This document shows positions 1-12,227 of a stretch of 64,000 bases of DNA, in pieces (position 1 is the first letter of the stretch; every line of letters begins with the position of its first letter). The position numbers and the translations under genes are program-made. The notes below the pieces were generated by a model. It did not search any database and was not told the origin of the DNA. It saw only the letters and a list, made by a program, of their open reading frames with translations. Origin of the DNA: Dolomedes plantarius (Eukaryota; Arthropoda; Arachnida; Araneae; Dolomedidae); contig OU015492.1 in NCBI GenBank assembly GCA_907164885.2, positions 42,197,893 through 42,261,892 of the forward strand. The letters are read 5' to 3'.

Positions 1-206
1 TTTTCAAGTTCAATTTGTGACTGTTCTGCAGCGGTTTTAGCTTTTTCATCCTCCACCATCGATTTTATAGTACCGCGCACAAATTCAGGGTCGGTTTTGA
101 AAATGTCAGAACTTTCAATCAAAGTTTTGATTTCTACCACTTTCGCTTCAGCAGGCATCGTCTGGCCAAGCTCTTCCTCGACTACCCTCAATTCTTGTTT
201 TTTTAA
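1..206 (-). pseudogene. gag-like ORF of an LTR retrotransposon, 3' portion, interrupted by piggyBac
   Basis: The minus strand is open from 206 to the window edge. It encodes a hydrophilic, Glu/Lys/Val-rich stretch of about 68 codons (it includes EEELGQTMPAEAKVVEIK). The frame begins exactly at the TTAA (203-206) that borders the piggyBac element. The matching start lies on the other side of the insertion at 2291-2312, where an ATG (2310-2312) and six further codons run into the second TTAA in the same frame. The helical, charged N-terminus, together with an LTR-like segment and primer-binding site just upstream (2410-2655), suggests a gag-type protein. No zinc knuckle, protease or reverse transcriptase is visible because the ORF leaves the window. 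It could instead be another element-encoded ORF1. Confidence 0.55.
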
Positions 207-596
207 CACTAAAACCGCGGGACTTTCGATATACCTAGAACCGCGGAGCAGGTCATTTTGACCCTAGATTGTAAACCTATAAAATATGCACAAGCGCTTA
301 ATTTAGTTAACTAAAACATTTTATTTTTTTAAATAATAAACAATATTTCTCACAATTTATATTAAATAATTTATATAAATCAAGCGAAATTAACTTAATT
401 TTTACAAAATCTTATTATTTAAAATTTTATATCCTTGAGTATAATAACATGTCTCTTTAACAAAATATGGCATAAATTTCCTAATTTCAATGGAAAAACA
501 CAGTATCTCTTTTAAATAAGTTTAGACAATTTCAAAAAATTAAAAATTAAAAATTTTATGAATTACTTACTAGTTTTACAGATTAAAAAATACAAT

Positions 597-1827
597 TTAC
601 TGTATGCATTGTGCACAAAACTGAGTAATAAGTTTTGTACATTTTCCACAAATGGGTGCTTTACATTTTGAACAGATATCTATAGTTTTATTTTCACATT
701 TCAAACTGTGGCATCGGACTCTTAATTTGTCGTTGTCCTTCGTTTTCATTGATTGCTTCACACTCTTTTTGCCACCTTTTGTTGTCGGGAGAGAACAAAC
801 TTTTCTCGCAATTCTTCAACCAAGTCTTGAATGAATTGTCGTCTACTAATAGATTTTCCAGTTACACCTTTATATAAAATCCAGGTATTGATTGCAGCAA
901 GGTCCAAAATATCACAAAACTCTTGCACCGGCCACCTAAGTGAAGCAGACTTGACTGTATATTTCCTTGCCATTTGGTCAATTACGTCCACACCGTATTT
1001 AGTTGCGTTGTAGAAAACGATTGTATTAGGTAGTTTTTTGGGGTTATCTGCAATTTCTACGGCTGGATGGAGACTACTTAGCAACAAAACGTTTTTATCT
1101 TTTTTACCTTGATAAAAAGTTAGACTCATGTCTTTATGGGTTAGTACCATAGTCAAATGCAATGTGGATTTTGACACTTTTACAGAGACTGGTATTTCTC
1201 TTCTTGGGCGTTTTACAGTTCCTACAAGGCTGGTGTTTTTGGATTTCAATGCCCCTGCAAGCTTCATTGTTGTGAAAAAGTTGTCCATAGTGACATTTCT
1301 ACCTTTGTTCTCATATGGACTTATTAGTCGCAGCACTACATGTTCAGAAAGAGAAACGTTGGATGGACTTTGGTTATCTTTACCAAGGTACGGGAATCCA
1401 TTTATCAGATATTTTGTGTCAACATCTGCAGCCAACCAGAACTTGATTCTAAATTGAGCGACATTCCAAACTGCCCCATCTTTGCCAACTTCCTTATTTC
1501 CAACTTTGAATGTTAGTGTCAAATTCTTTTTCAAATTTCTTTGCGTGTGTGTATCTTTTCTTGGAATGTTTGATTTTTTTTGTCAGATAAATTATCATCA
1601 TTATTGCGATGAGAAGGACCAGCGATTGTTGGAGCATTGCTAGAGTCATCTTCACTTTCATTTTCTTCATCCGAATCCAAATTTTCTTTATTAGCAGGCA
1701 GGTATTCACCCTCACTACTCAAAATCGAAACACTTTCATCATTTTCTTCACCTTATTAATCATTTTCAGATAATAGTTTTAAATATTGTAAAGTTTCCTG
1801 AACAGTAAGAATACGGCGTCGTTACAT
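597..1827 (-). pseudogene. piggyBac transposase (DDE_Tnp_1_7 family), degenerate
   Basis: Cut-and-paste transposase relic. In order on the minus strand: an ATG at 1827 followed at once by a stop, then an Arg-rich start and an acidic N-terminal region (SDEENESEDDSSN, about 1640-1680). Next comes KDGAVWNV, which joins directly to FRIKFWLAADVDTKYLINGF, so the segment that should carry the first catalytic Asp is missing. The second Asp context NVTMDNFFTTMKL and the third, YGVDVIDQM, are present (ORF 758-1534). A frameshift near 765 separates the last domain, a Cys-rich tail with CX2C pairs (CSKCKAPICGKC, 597-760) as found at piggyBac C-termini. Frameshifts, a start-proximal stop and the deletion make it non-functional. 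Confidence 0.87.
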
Positions 1828-2082
1828 CTTTTTTATACATATACTAATTACAGAATAAAAGTAACTTCAAAAAATCTTCTAAATATTCGCTATAATTTTT
1901 CACTGCATTCGAACGTAGTTCGCGCTTCAAACCTAATATAATGACCTTGACTGAAATCTTTCACTATTCCCCTTTCTGGTACAATCCATTTCAGGAATTC
2001 CAGAGTGGGGTAGAAGTACTTTACAGATACTTCCGAGAAAATGCATCTGTTTTTCGTCATATATGTGCATTACATTTCTTAC

Positions 2083-2113
2083 GGGTCAAATTGACCCGCT
2101 CCGCGGTTCTAGG
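2083..2113. repeat. piggyBac subterminal inverted repeat, right copy
   Basis: Contains GGGTCAAATTGACCC followed by GCTCCGCGGTTCTAGG. It is the reverse complement of 233-262 with few differences and repeats the right terminus at 2258-2290, about 175 bp inside it. Probably an internal transposase-binding site; inference from position and repetition. Confidence 0.8.
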
Positions 2114-2290
2114 TCTAAGTGGTAATAATCGGAAAATTATTTATTCTACGAATTTTTAAAATTGGTAAATTGTTGTTCACCTTAAATTATTAAAAGTCAT
2201 AAAAGGAATTTTTTTTCAATCGGTACTTTTCTCGTAGTGATAAATTAAACATCGTTTTGGGTCAAATTGACCCGCTCCGCGGTTCTAGTG

Positions 2291-2312
2291 TTAAATTACT
2301 AAGTATGCTCAT
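2291..2312 (-). pseudogene. First codons of the gag-like ORF, severed by piggyBac
   Basis: The minus-strand ATG at 2310-2312 opens a frame that reads MSILSNL up to the TTAA at 2291-2294. It is in phase with the ORF at 1-206 when the element and one TTAA are disregarded. This is the best indication that the transposon landed inside a coding sequence. Confidence 0.6.
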
Positions 2313-2331
2313 AATGTTCATAAAAAATTGT

Positions 2332-2420
2332 ACCTTACTTTTGCTTTCAAAGTATCACTGCTAGTCCAACCCGGCGCTTTACTTTTGTTTTCAAAGATGC
2401 CGTTAGTCCATCCCGGCAGA
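2332..2420 (-). repeat. Tandem duplication in retrotransposon leader
   Basis: Two diverged copies of about 43 bp stand side by side. Each starts CTTTACTTTTG(C/T)TTTCAAAG and ends GTCCA(A/T)CCCGGC. The right-hand copy contains part of the presumed primer-binding site, so the duplication may have copied part of the site into the untranslated leader. Confidence 0.6.
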
Positions 2421-2427
2421 GCCCCCA
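2410..2427 (-). other. Candidate tRNA primer-binding site (tRNA-Pro-like)
   Basis: The minus strand reads TGGGGGCTCTGCCGGGAT. It begins with TGG, the complement of the tRNA CCA tail, and resembles the complement of a tRNA-Pro 3' end except at two central positions. It sits between a possible LTR (2428-2655) and the gag-like ATG (2312), the order expected for a retrotransposon read on the minus strand. The tRNA assignment rests on recalled tRNA sequence and was not searched. Confidence 0.5.
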
Positions 2428-2655
2428 AATTTCCTGTGGGGTGTGCTGGAACTGAGGAACGACGCCTTCATACACACTCACAGGGTTTATTTTATCACTA
2501 CACAAGACACTTAAACATATAATATAATGAAATGAGGTTTCTTAGCTCCTACTCGAGCAAAGCGATCTCTCCTTCGCGAGAGCGTACTTCCAACTCTCGT
2601 GTTTCGTCTTCAAACAGGAAGTGGTGGGAGGGCCCTCTAGCGGCTAAAAGTAACT
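2428..2655 (-). mobile_element. Candidate 5' LTR of the gag-bearing retrotransposon
   Basis: Read on the minus strand it starts AGTTACTTTTAGC at 2655 and ends ..GGAAATT next to the primer-binding site. An AATAAA-type polyadenylation signal lies around 2485-2492, followed by a GT-rich stretch. AGT..ATT termini are found in some Gypsy-group elements. No second LTR is in the window, so the right boundary is a guess. Confidence 0.4.
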
Positions 2656-2656
2656 C

Positions 2657-2703
2657 GCTCCCCCCCCCCCCACACACACATATATATATATCTGTTTGTG
2701 TGT
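2657..2703. repeat. Compound microsatellite (C)n-(CA)n-(TA)n
   Basis: A run of C, then CA repeats, then TA repeats, ending in TGTGTG. Confidence 0.9.
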
Positions 2704-2744
2704 ATTGCTGTAGCAGCATAATGACGTCATTTCACTGTTTCTTG

Positions 2745-2818
2745 TTGTTAATTGTTTCATAACTGTTTCTAAATAACCAGATTGTTAATTGTTTCATAAC
2801 TGTTTCTAAATAACCAGA
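2745..2818. repeat. Perfect 37-bp tandem duplication
   Basis: Two head-to-tail copies of a 37-bp unit starting TTGTTAATTGTTTCATAAC and ending CCAGA, essentially identical, hence recent. Confidence 0.9.
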
Positions 2819-2929
2819 TTTTTATGCCCATCTTAAAATTTAAAATAATATGTGAACATATAAAAAATAAGTCATGCTAACAAAGAGGGCTCCAATGCAA
2901 TTTCGTCTTCCACGTCAATATTAATGCCA

Positions 2930-3180
2930 GAGGTAGCCTAGTGGTGGAGCGTTTTCTTTCGTTACTGAGGGTGCCCGAATTGCATCCCGACAAGCGCTAC
3001 TAAATGTCTTCGTCTCTAGGCCGGATATGGACACGTTAAATCCGTAGAGCGCAAATTCCTTCTTTGAAGTCAATTAGAGGGGTAAGTACGATCCCCTCAG
3101 GTGTGACCTTTTGGAATGCTAGGTTAAAATTTAGGTGGCACCTCGATAAGTCGGAAGCTGTCCCTTGTGGTGTTATTATA
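2930..3180 (+). mobile_element. tRNA-derived SINE (family shared with 41741-42120)
   Basis: Begins with a tRNA-like head: box A-like AGCCTAGTGGTGGAGCG and a weak box B-like segment near 2978-2995. The tail contains motifs shared with 41741-42120: CCCGAC, GTTAAATCCGTA, TTGAAGTCA, GGTAAG, and a terminal GGTTaAAATTtAGgTGGCA. The shared tail, in the same order in two distant places, supports a dispersed element. Confidence 0.6.
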
Positions 3181-4059
3181 AACCGGATCCGCACCCCTCA
3201 GCCCGCAACCCTATATGGACCTAGTCTGTAATACATTCTTGCCAGGGGTCGTAAGCAAGAACAACAACACGGTACTGAAGCATGTAAACCTGGGATGACT
3301 GCACTGCGGATCTTTATAGCTTTATTTTCGGCTCTTTTCCCTTTATATGGCTCTTGTTTCGTGAACAATTTTACAAGTAATTTAGACAAGAATGTTTTGT
3401 AAAATGCTCTCTGGATTTTTTTTTACAAGTCTTCTAGTTTCTTGTTTTTCTTATTTGATGGAATTGCTACGAACTTCAGCAACTCAATATATACCAGATT
3501 TGAATATTTTAAAGAAATAATTAATAGAAAAATAATTATTAAAGCTACTTTAGAATTTAAATATATTATTTATCTGACAATTGGGGAATGATATACGTAC
3601 TCAAAGTATTAGTGAAAACAACGATTAACATATCTTTCATACCAAATATAAATATCAGTTTTTCGCTCTTCTAAGTAGGTGAACAATTTCCGAATGGCTG
3701 TTGTTGATGTTGTTGTTTCCTACCCTCCAGTCTCTGACGAAGTCAGACGAGATCCGTAAGTCCGTTGACTCTCAGGAAGTCGAGCACAAGAAGAGGATAA
3801 TGATAGATTTCCAGAGAGGCCAATGAAATCCATTATATGCTCTCCTGAAGCCAGGTGGTCGTGGCACTTGGTGCAGGTGTGAAGTCCTTCCTGCCCTCAT
3901 TGAATGAGAGGCACTTAACACTTTTCATCTTAGCTACTTCTGATATGTATGCTCCAATCTTATTGTTCTTGTGACTTTTTTTCACCTGTAAAAATATGCA
4001 AATGCTTCGAACTCGCTGGGTGAGGGTACACACACATACATATATGCATATAATATTAT

Positions 4060-4063
<4 letters not shown>
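3181..4063. other. Non-coding stretch, nothing recognised
   Basis: No supported gene. Short ORFs here have no recognisable domain. A few GC-richer patches (3185-3260, 3720-3900) may be decayed repeat sequence. Confidence 0.5.

Positions 4064-4124
<61 letters not shown>
4064..4124. repeat. (TA)n microsatellite
   Basis: Almost pure TA dinucleotide repeat, directly abutting the MITE at 4125 and providing its TA target. Confidence 0.95.
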
Positions 4125-4127
<3 letters not shown>

Positions 4128-4285
4128 TGGAATCTCGATCAATCATCGTTTTCTCGTATGTGTCGTTTATTTCACCCGGTCCCGATGATAATATTGCTTT
4201 GTTATGTTCCCGGATCTATTGTTTGCCCGCATTTATCGTTCAATTCAGTCGGTCCCTTAAAAAACGATAGATCGAGATACCACTG
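4125..4285. mobile_element. pogo/Tigger-type MITE
   Basis: A 161-bp element with imperfect terminal inverted repeats CAGTGGAATCTCGAT / ATCGAGATACCACTG and TA on both sides (4123-4124, 4286-4287). The internal sequence has no ORF. CAGTG termini with TA target duplication are the pogo-branch pattern. Confidence 0.8.
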
Positions 4286-4496
4286 TATATATATATATAT
4301 ATATCAAGCTTTTGATCCCTTGAGTGGGTCGATAATATGAGAACCAAGCGCATGCTGGAGAACTAACTCTGGGGGTCCACGTCCGGTTGATCACCTGACC
4401 GAGACATAAGCTGTATGGCAACTCAAGCCCACGGTTAAGAAAGCGAAGAGAGGCGCCACAAGCCTTGGTCTACAACGGACTTTTGCGCCATTGGAT

Positions 4497-4546
4497 AATT
4501 AGCTAGTTATTGGTTAGTTAGCTAGTTAGTTAGTTAGTTAGTTAGT
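4497..4546. repeat. (TTAG)n tetranucleotide repeat
   Basis: About ten imperfect TTAG/CTAG units. Confidence 0.85.
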
Positions 4547-6255
4547 CATACATATGTCACGTTCTGAAAATTTGGTAAATTAATATAATTATAAATGAAA
4601 TATTAGGGAGAATGAGATAGTTAATAGGGAGGCCGACAGATGGCAATACCAATCAAAAGCTTTTTCGAGATTCAGAGCAGTCGTGTAACGGGAGTCGCGA
4701 GGTAACAGTTTTCGAACTACGGGGACTTTAGAAGTTAGACAGATCGGGAATTGACATCGAAAACAAAGGAGGTGCGTTGGTGAGGAGCAGAGGAAGAAAC
4801 AGCGTGACGCCATCTTAAGTTAGGAATAATCGAAACTCTGTAAGGTAGAAAGTCCGTCTGTGTGATTTTTAAGAGTGGGAGGAAGATAAGCCAGATGTCA
4901 CTACTTGGGTTGACCGGTCTACACAGTGGTGGCACCAGGACAGAAGTCGAACTCCGACCCTTTTGGTGCCCAACACCATGATCTAAAATCGGGACTGCAC
5001 CCATTCAGCCCTGTAAGGGTCATGCGCCAGCTATCAGTCTGTAGTCAATACAGACGTTAAAACATTTAAAAGCTAGGTTGTAGCATTTTCTTATAGGCGT
5101 ATTCTTTACACTAGTTCTCGTTATTCCCACTTTAACTTATACGTTTCGCTTGTTTGGTAACAATGTTGATTTGTTGAAGTAAAAGATACTCTGAATCTAA
5201 ATTTGTTATTAAGTTTTAAAAAAACCTACTGATGTCATTTTACTTAGTTCTTTAGATGATTGAGCTTGCCGGAATCCTTACAAGTCTTTATCAATAAAAG
5301 TCGAACGATCCTTTTTTCTTTTGGTACTTACTAATGAGTTCTGTATAGCTGTCATTTGAATCAATATGAACGCAAAATCTTCCTTTGCTTGGCTGAACTA
5401 TGATCTATATAAAAAAATTAAATTCTTACATGTAAAAAACTTATATCGCGTTTCTTCTTTTGTAGAAAAAAAGATCCATAAGTATATATGTAATTAAAAT
5501 ACCACTCCCGCAGCTGTATTTCGGCAAATTAGTTATGAAATAATGCGTCTATGGAATGTTGCAAAAGAACTTGAGTGAATGCTGCACATTATTAAAATTC
5601 CTCTTTTTATTCCCATGCCATATTTTATTTACTATTCCTTATGATTCAACCTTTTATTATCAATACAATAGAGTTATATAATGTAGCAAAGTAATTAGAA
5701 ATATAAAAGATGTGCTAGCAAAATTAACGACTTTTAATATAAACATTATTATATGGTAAAAAAAAAACTTTTATAATAAAATATTTGTCATGATCTAACG
5801 TAAATAATTATTCCCTAAGAAATAATAGAAATTGCCTTCTATGAAATAATTCATGTATATAAAAAATGAGTAGTTTTTAAGCTGTAAGATTTATATTTCA
5901 ATATAAAACATCCGGGGATTTTCCAAGCAGATTTTAGTCTCAATAATATCATAAAATGCAGTCTGTTAAAACCGGTTTGACAAAAGCATTTTCGCGTAGG
6001 GTGTCTCATTTCAAACCATAGCAAGAATAGCTTTTAGCATCCACCAGAAAAGGTCATATTTCCAGCTTGTTATATATTCAAGAGTTAGTGTCCCAGATGG
6101 GTGTACTTGCTATTATGAAACAAGCGTTCTTTCAGTTTTAAATTATATTTATATCTTGCATAACTTGTCTAATCCGCTCAAAACACTGCTGCTTAAAATA
6201 ATATCGTTGAAGGGTATTTTCTTGAGGTCTATAGTACTTTCCGACATCATAAGTA
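4547..6255. other. Non-coding stretch, nothing recognised
   Basis: 4600-5050 is GC-richer and may be a decayed retroelement leader. The remainder is AT-rich with no supported ORF, repeat or RNA gene. Confidence 0.5.
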
Positions 6256-6426
6256 ACGGTTAAGTTTAGCAATGAAGATAACTATGATAATAATGTCTAG
6301 TCTGGAATCTTGCTATTTCTTGCATGTTTGAGCAATCTGTGCACAATGTAACCATTTCTTGTTTTGTAATAATAATATATCATATTCTATCCTACCTAAA
6401 AGATTTTTTATATATACGAGTATATA
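6256..6426 (+). repeat. Dispersed block Y, copy 1 (matches 10600-10760)
   Basis: Shares in order GTAA(C/T)GGTTA, a GGAATCTTGCTATTTCTT run, TTTGAGC..TCTGT, CAATGTAACCATTT and ATCATA.TCTATC with 10600-10760. In both places a Helitron-like sequence follows directly. Confidence 0.7.
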
Positions 6427-7213
6427 TCTCTCTATTCTAAAAAAAACTAACTGCCGCTGCAGCAGCCGCCGCCGCTGTCAAAGGCTTGTCACGCTATCTC
6501 CTCCGAAACCGCTGGGGGTATGGGGTCGAGACTGATACCAATCGATGCAGAATAATGTGGGGAAGAAAGTAAGACATGTCTCATATTCGTCGGACTTTAA
6601 GTTTTTTTTAATTTTATGTTTTGTGGGAAAATATTTACTTTTTCATGTTCAGATTACGATAACTCGCCAAAAGAGGATCGTAGAATTTTTTTTTTTACAA
6701 TCTAAGACTACAGACATTTCTCCTTCAAACAAGACCTCATTTGTTTAAAAATAATTTAAAACAGACTGATATTTTTATTAAAATTGAAAACCCATTTTTT
6801 GGAAAAATTTATGCGTTTCGAGATATATAAATTCGATGCTATCAGACTTATTATGTTACAAAGAAAATATTTATATCAACTGGAAGATGAAAGCTTTCTC
6901 ATTCATATAAACTTCATTTCAAGTCTCTATCTTAAAATTTCGATTTTTAATTGAATTTTAAAGAAATACTTCAAAAAAATCTTCTCATTCGCTTGCTTTG
7001 CAGAAGGATTGAAAGAAGATCCGATTTTTCACCCATCTTCATCCGGGCTTATACCCCCATCTACCCGGGCTTCATCCATTTCGCCGGGAGGGGGGGGGAA
7101 GCTTCAACTGTAAACAAATGAATGACTCAATCGCTGTAAACAAGTATTGAGTCATTCATTCACTTGATTCACCAGAGGAGCGAGCGTAGCGAGCCTAGGG
7201 GCGAAGCCCCTAG
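6427..7213 (+). mobile_element. Helitron-like non-autonomous element
   Basis: Starts with TC after an A (6426/6427) and ends in CTAG followed by T (7210-7214), the Helitron A^T insertion signature. The last bases form a GGGGCGAAGCCCC hairpin preceded by GAGCGAGCGTAGCGAGCC. The 5' region carries AAACCGCTGG, also seen near the start of the Helitron copies at 12.3, 14.2 and 52.6 kb. A hairpin with GAATGACTCAAT arms lies at about 7119-7162. The 3' 35 bp recur at 15841-15876. No ORF. Confidence 0.55.
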
Positions 7214-7745
7214 TATATAACATTAAAAATCATATAACTCTTTTAAATTCTAATTTATTCTAAATTCCCTGCGGCGTTCGAACTAATTTCACTTTTGATT
7301 CTAAGTTCGAATAACCTCGAGAGAAAATATTAAATGGCTGCCTATTTCTCGAAAACTAAACTTGCGTAGCGTGGACAGAAAATTATATGCTTTAGCGCAT
7401 TAGTCACGCCTTTTTCTAACTTTTTACCAATTAAACCCTACTACGATCACATGACGAGATAAGTTTATATAAGGTTTTGTATCACGTACATGTAGGCTTT
7501 TTTCATTTGTAAGTTGCCCCGAGATGTTGTATTTCTGTGTATCTTAAAAATAAAAGATGTAGTTAAATCAACGTTGTGGTGTTTTGCGTGTCCGAGGGTG
7601 GAGATGAATGCGGGAATGGATTTTAATATTTGTGATGCACGGCCGGGCGACATGATGAACCATTATTCAAAATTATGCCACTCAGCCCTTCCTTCGTCGG
7701 CCCGCGCCAGTGCTAATATGTAATATGTAATGCTAATATGTAATA
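7214..7745. other. Non-coding stretch, nothing recognised
   Basis: Mixed composition. Contains an AATAAA near 7550 and a GC-rich patch at 7640-7710 but no supported gene. Confidence 0.45.
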
Positions 7746-7770
7746 GCGCCAGTGCTATTACATATATATA

Positions 7771-7814
<44 letters not shown>
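7746..7814. repeat. (TA)n microsatellite
   Basis: TA-rich run preceded by a short tandem of GCTAATATGTAAT-like units. Confidence 0.9.
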
Positions 7815-9222
<1,408 letters not shown>

Positions 9223-9530
9223 ATAATTAGTGAGAGCATATTTAGTGTACAAATCGCAACTTCCAATTTTGAAATATTAAAATCTGTAAAAGTCTACAAG
9301 TTATTAAGTCCTGAAAGATCATCGCTGTTAGAATTATTCATGATTGAACACTGTTCAACTCCCAGACCAAAATCATATTGCTAGTAGAAAATCATTTGAA
9401 AACATTAAATTAAATACACAATTATGATACGTGTTACAGTATTCGTCATAGGCAAAAAATCGTAATGTAATAATAATATTAACCTCCATGTTAATAGTAA
9501 AAATAATCAATTAATAACAATAGCAATTCT
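9223..9530. other. Non-coding AT-rich stretch
   Basis: No gene or repeat recognised between the microsatellite and duplicated block X. Confidence 0.5.
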
Positions 9531-10583
9531 CTTGATTTGAAGCAATTGTGAAACAAAAGAGTATATCGCTCTGAAAAATTTTTAGTTATATTTTATATAT
9601 TGCGCGGTATTCAAGTTGGTACTCACTCATAAAATATTTTAAAAAATTAACTGGAAAGTATCGTTTTGAAAATAGGAAAATCATATGAAACTAACTCTCT
9701 CTCTCTCTCACACACACTCCATTTGTTTCAGCGCCTTATCTATTTAAGCTATAAATATATCTCCCTACATTACATTAATAAATTCAATATAACACGAAAT
9801 ACAAATGCCGTACCCCAAACAAATGCCCAATTCCCTAGGAATAGATAGAATTGGAAGTTGAAATCACTCACATGTGGATGTAAAGAAGGAAGATCTTCAG
9901 AGCTGATGTCCATTTTAAAAAAATGGAAAAGTTGAAGTTTACATTCCTATGAAAACATTTCTCGTAAGTAATCATCTATTATAATTGATTGAGAAACCGA
10001 GTGGGAGACATAAATATCTGCAAAATTTTCTAAAAAAAAAATAAATAATAACACTATAACCGAGACATGGTGGATGAGAAAGAAATTAGAAAACCTGGAC
10101 AAATATCGTTTTATCGGAGGTCCTAACTTTACAAAATAAGTGGTGTCACTGAATTCGTTTGGATGGAACAGACTGGGCCTCGGAAAATTCTCGTTTCCCT
10201 TTCAGACTTTACGTACGTTGTTCTTTTTCTTCTTTCCGTTGCACTGAGTTTCTGATCGAAATGCAAATGAATTATTCTAACAGAAATCTTTTTACTTTCC
10301 ACCAGCCGTAGCCATTCTTTACAGTCGAGTCAAAATTCGCTTTTGAGAATTCCACAGAAGAAGCGGGCATTTTAGGGTGCTAAGAAATCGAAGGTGAGTT
10401 TCGTTTGCTCTTGGCACGGAACAGCCTGTTTCAAGTTAAGTAAGCCAGATTCTCTGCGATTCGCAGATAAGATTCTTTTTAATGATAATAATATTGAAAA
10501 CAAGAGAAATACTCTACCGACAGCGAATAAAAAAATTAGCATATGTACGAATTTAAATATCAGTGATGCTTTTAAGTATCAGT
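9531..10583 (+). repeat. Duplicated block X, copy 1 (matches 15921-17142)
   Basis: About 1.05 kb that aligns by eye end to end with 15921-17142 in the same orientation. Shared landmarks include GTATATCGCTCTGAAAAATT, TGAGAAACCGAGTG, GACAAATATCGTTT, GGTCCTAACTTTACAAAATA, GACTGGGCCTCGGAAAATTC and AGTCGAGTCAAAATTCGCT. No ORF is conserved between the copies, so the block is non-coding or a dead element. A (CT)n-(CA)n microsatellite at 9697-9717 is absent from copy 2. Confidence 0.85.
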
Positions 10584-10599
10584 AATCATCTTAAGTAAT

Positions 10600-10760
10600 G
10601 GTTATCAATGAAAGTATCTTTGAAAATAATGCTTTGCCAGGAATCTTGCTATTTCTTATCTCCTCTTGCTATTTCTTAAGTTTGAGCGCTCTGTAATCAA
10701 TGTAACCATTTTTTGGTATTATATTAATAATTTATCATAGTCTATCTTACCGAGAGATTA
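10600..10760 (+). repeat. Dispersed block Y, copy 2
   Basis: Homologous to 6256-6426 and lying directly downstream of block X copy 1. It runs up to the TA where the mariner-type element inserted. Confidence 0.7.
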
Positions 10761-10762
10761 TA

Positions 10763-12227
10763 CAGGGTGTCCCATAATGATTGGGACAAATTTTAAGGGG
10801 AGGTAGGGCATGTCAAAAGGATTCAAAATTGCATAGCAACCTATGGTCGCAAACGTCATGAGAAAGTGGTATCAGAGGTACAAGAAATGAAGGAATGCAA
10901 GACAGAGATTATCAGACATATTTACTGCTCATAAATATTACATATGCTGTGGTAGATGATACCATTTGAAAAGATTACAAAATATGCTCAAAGTTGCCAC
11001 CATTACAAGAGATGCAAGCGTTACAGCGACGGACCATGGATTGGCGGACACGTTTGAAAACACATGGATTTGCTTGGATATCTGCAGCAGCGCAAACAAT
11101 TCTTGTAACCAGATCCATTTCAGACTCGACAGGTGTTTCATACACAACACATTTAAGTGCATCCCAAAGAAAGAAATCCAGGCTGCTTAAATCCAGAGAG
11201 CGTGGGGGCCAGGCAACCGGTCCGCCACGCCCAACCCACTGTTGACCAAACGAAGCACTCAAATGGTTCCTAACACATCTTCCATAATGGGGAGGCGGCC
11301 CGTCATGTTGACACCACATGTTTCTTCTCACATTTTTCGGCAGAGACTGAAGTAACCCTGGTAAAACTTCTTCCAAAAAGATGAGATACTTTGCCGATGT
11401 CAATGGTGATGGTAACAGGAAAGGCCCTACTAAGTAGTCACCGACCAAACCTGCCCAAACATTCACTGAAAAGCGATGTTGGGCATCCTGCAGTCTCACT
11501 CCGTGAGGGTTCTCGTGAGCCCATAAATGCGCATTGTGTTGGTTAAACACACCATCTCGAGTGAAATATGACTCATCCGAATGCAAAACGTAAGATGGAA
11601 AATTTACATCTTAGCCACATTGGCCGAGATACCACTGCGCAAAACGCACACTTGCAGGATGATCTGAGGGGAGCAGTGCCTGTACCCTTTGATGATGATA
11701 TGGGTATAAGGCTTGCAAAATACGATGTTCAGTATTCCGAGATCGTCTTACGGCAGCAGCGACGGCACGTTTGCTCGTACTCGGATTCCTCTATACGGCA
11801 TCCAGCACATTCTGTTCCATGGAGGGCGTACGAGTCACTCTTGGCCTACCCTCACTCTTCCTACTACCTCTGAATGAACCATTTTCACACAAATTCTGAT
11901 GGACATTAGAAAACACACGGCGGTCCGGTATATCTCGCTGTGGGAACCGTTCGTGATACAGTCGTTGAGCTGCTCGTGCTTTGCAATCGGCCTGTCCATA
12001 CACTAAATGCATCTCTGCCAGCTCCTTATTCGTATACTGTCGCATGCTCTTAAGGCGACTATTGCTCGAATGACGAAAAATCAGATTTTTCTCCTCGGGA
12101 TCTTTCCGCTCCAACACCACCTATCGACGTACGCTGACGTTTGCGACCATGGGTTGCTATGAAATTTTGAATCCTTTTCACATGCCCTACCTCCCCTTAA
12201 AATTTGTACCAATCATTATGGGACACC

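Larger units (their letters stand above)
203..2294 (-). mobile_element. piggyBac-family DNA transposon, internally deleted, TTAA-flanked
   Basis: The element occupies 207-2290 and is flanked by TTAA at 203-206 and 2291-2294, the target site typical of piggyBac. The right terminus read on the minus strand is CACTAGAACCGCGGAGCGGG. The left terminus starts CACTAAAACCGCGGG. A second, subterminal copy of the motif lies inside each end: 233-262 on the left and 2083-2113 on the right. It contains the palindrome GGGTCAAATTGACCC and CCGCGGTTCTAG. The transposase relic is on the minus strand (597-1827). Length is about 2.1 kb, short of a full element because the transposase has an internal deletion. 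Confidence 0.88.

Noticed and set aside
831..1457. Plus-strand ORFs over the piggyBac gene
   Set aside because: Antisense shadows of the transposase with no domain of their own.
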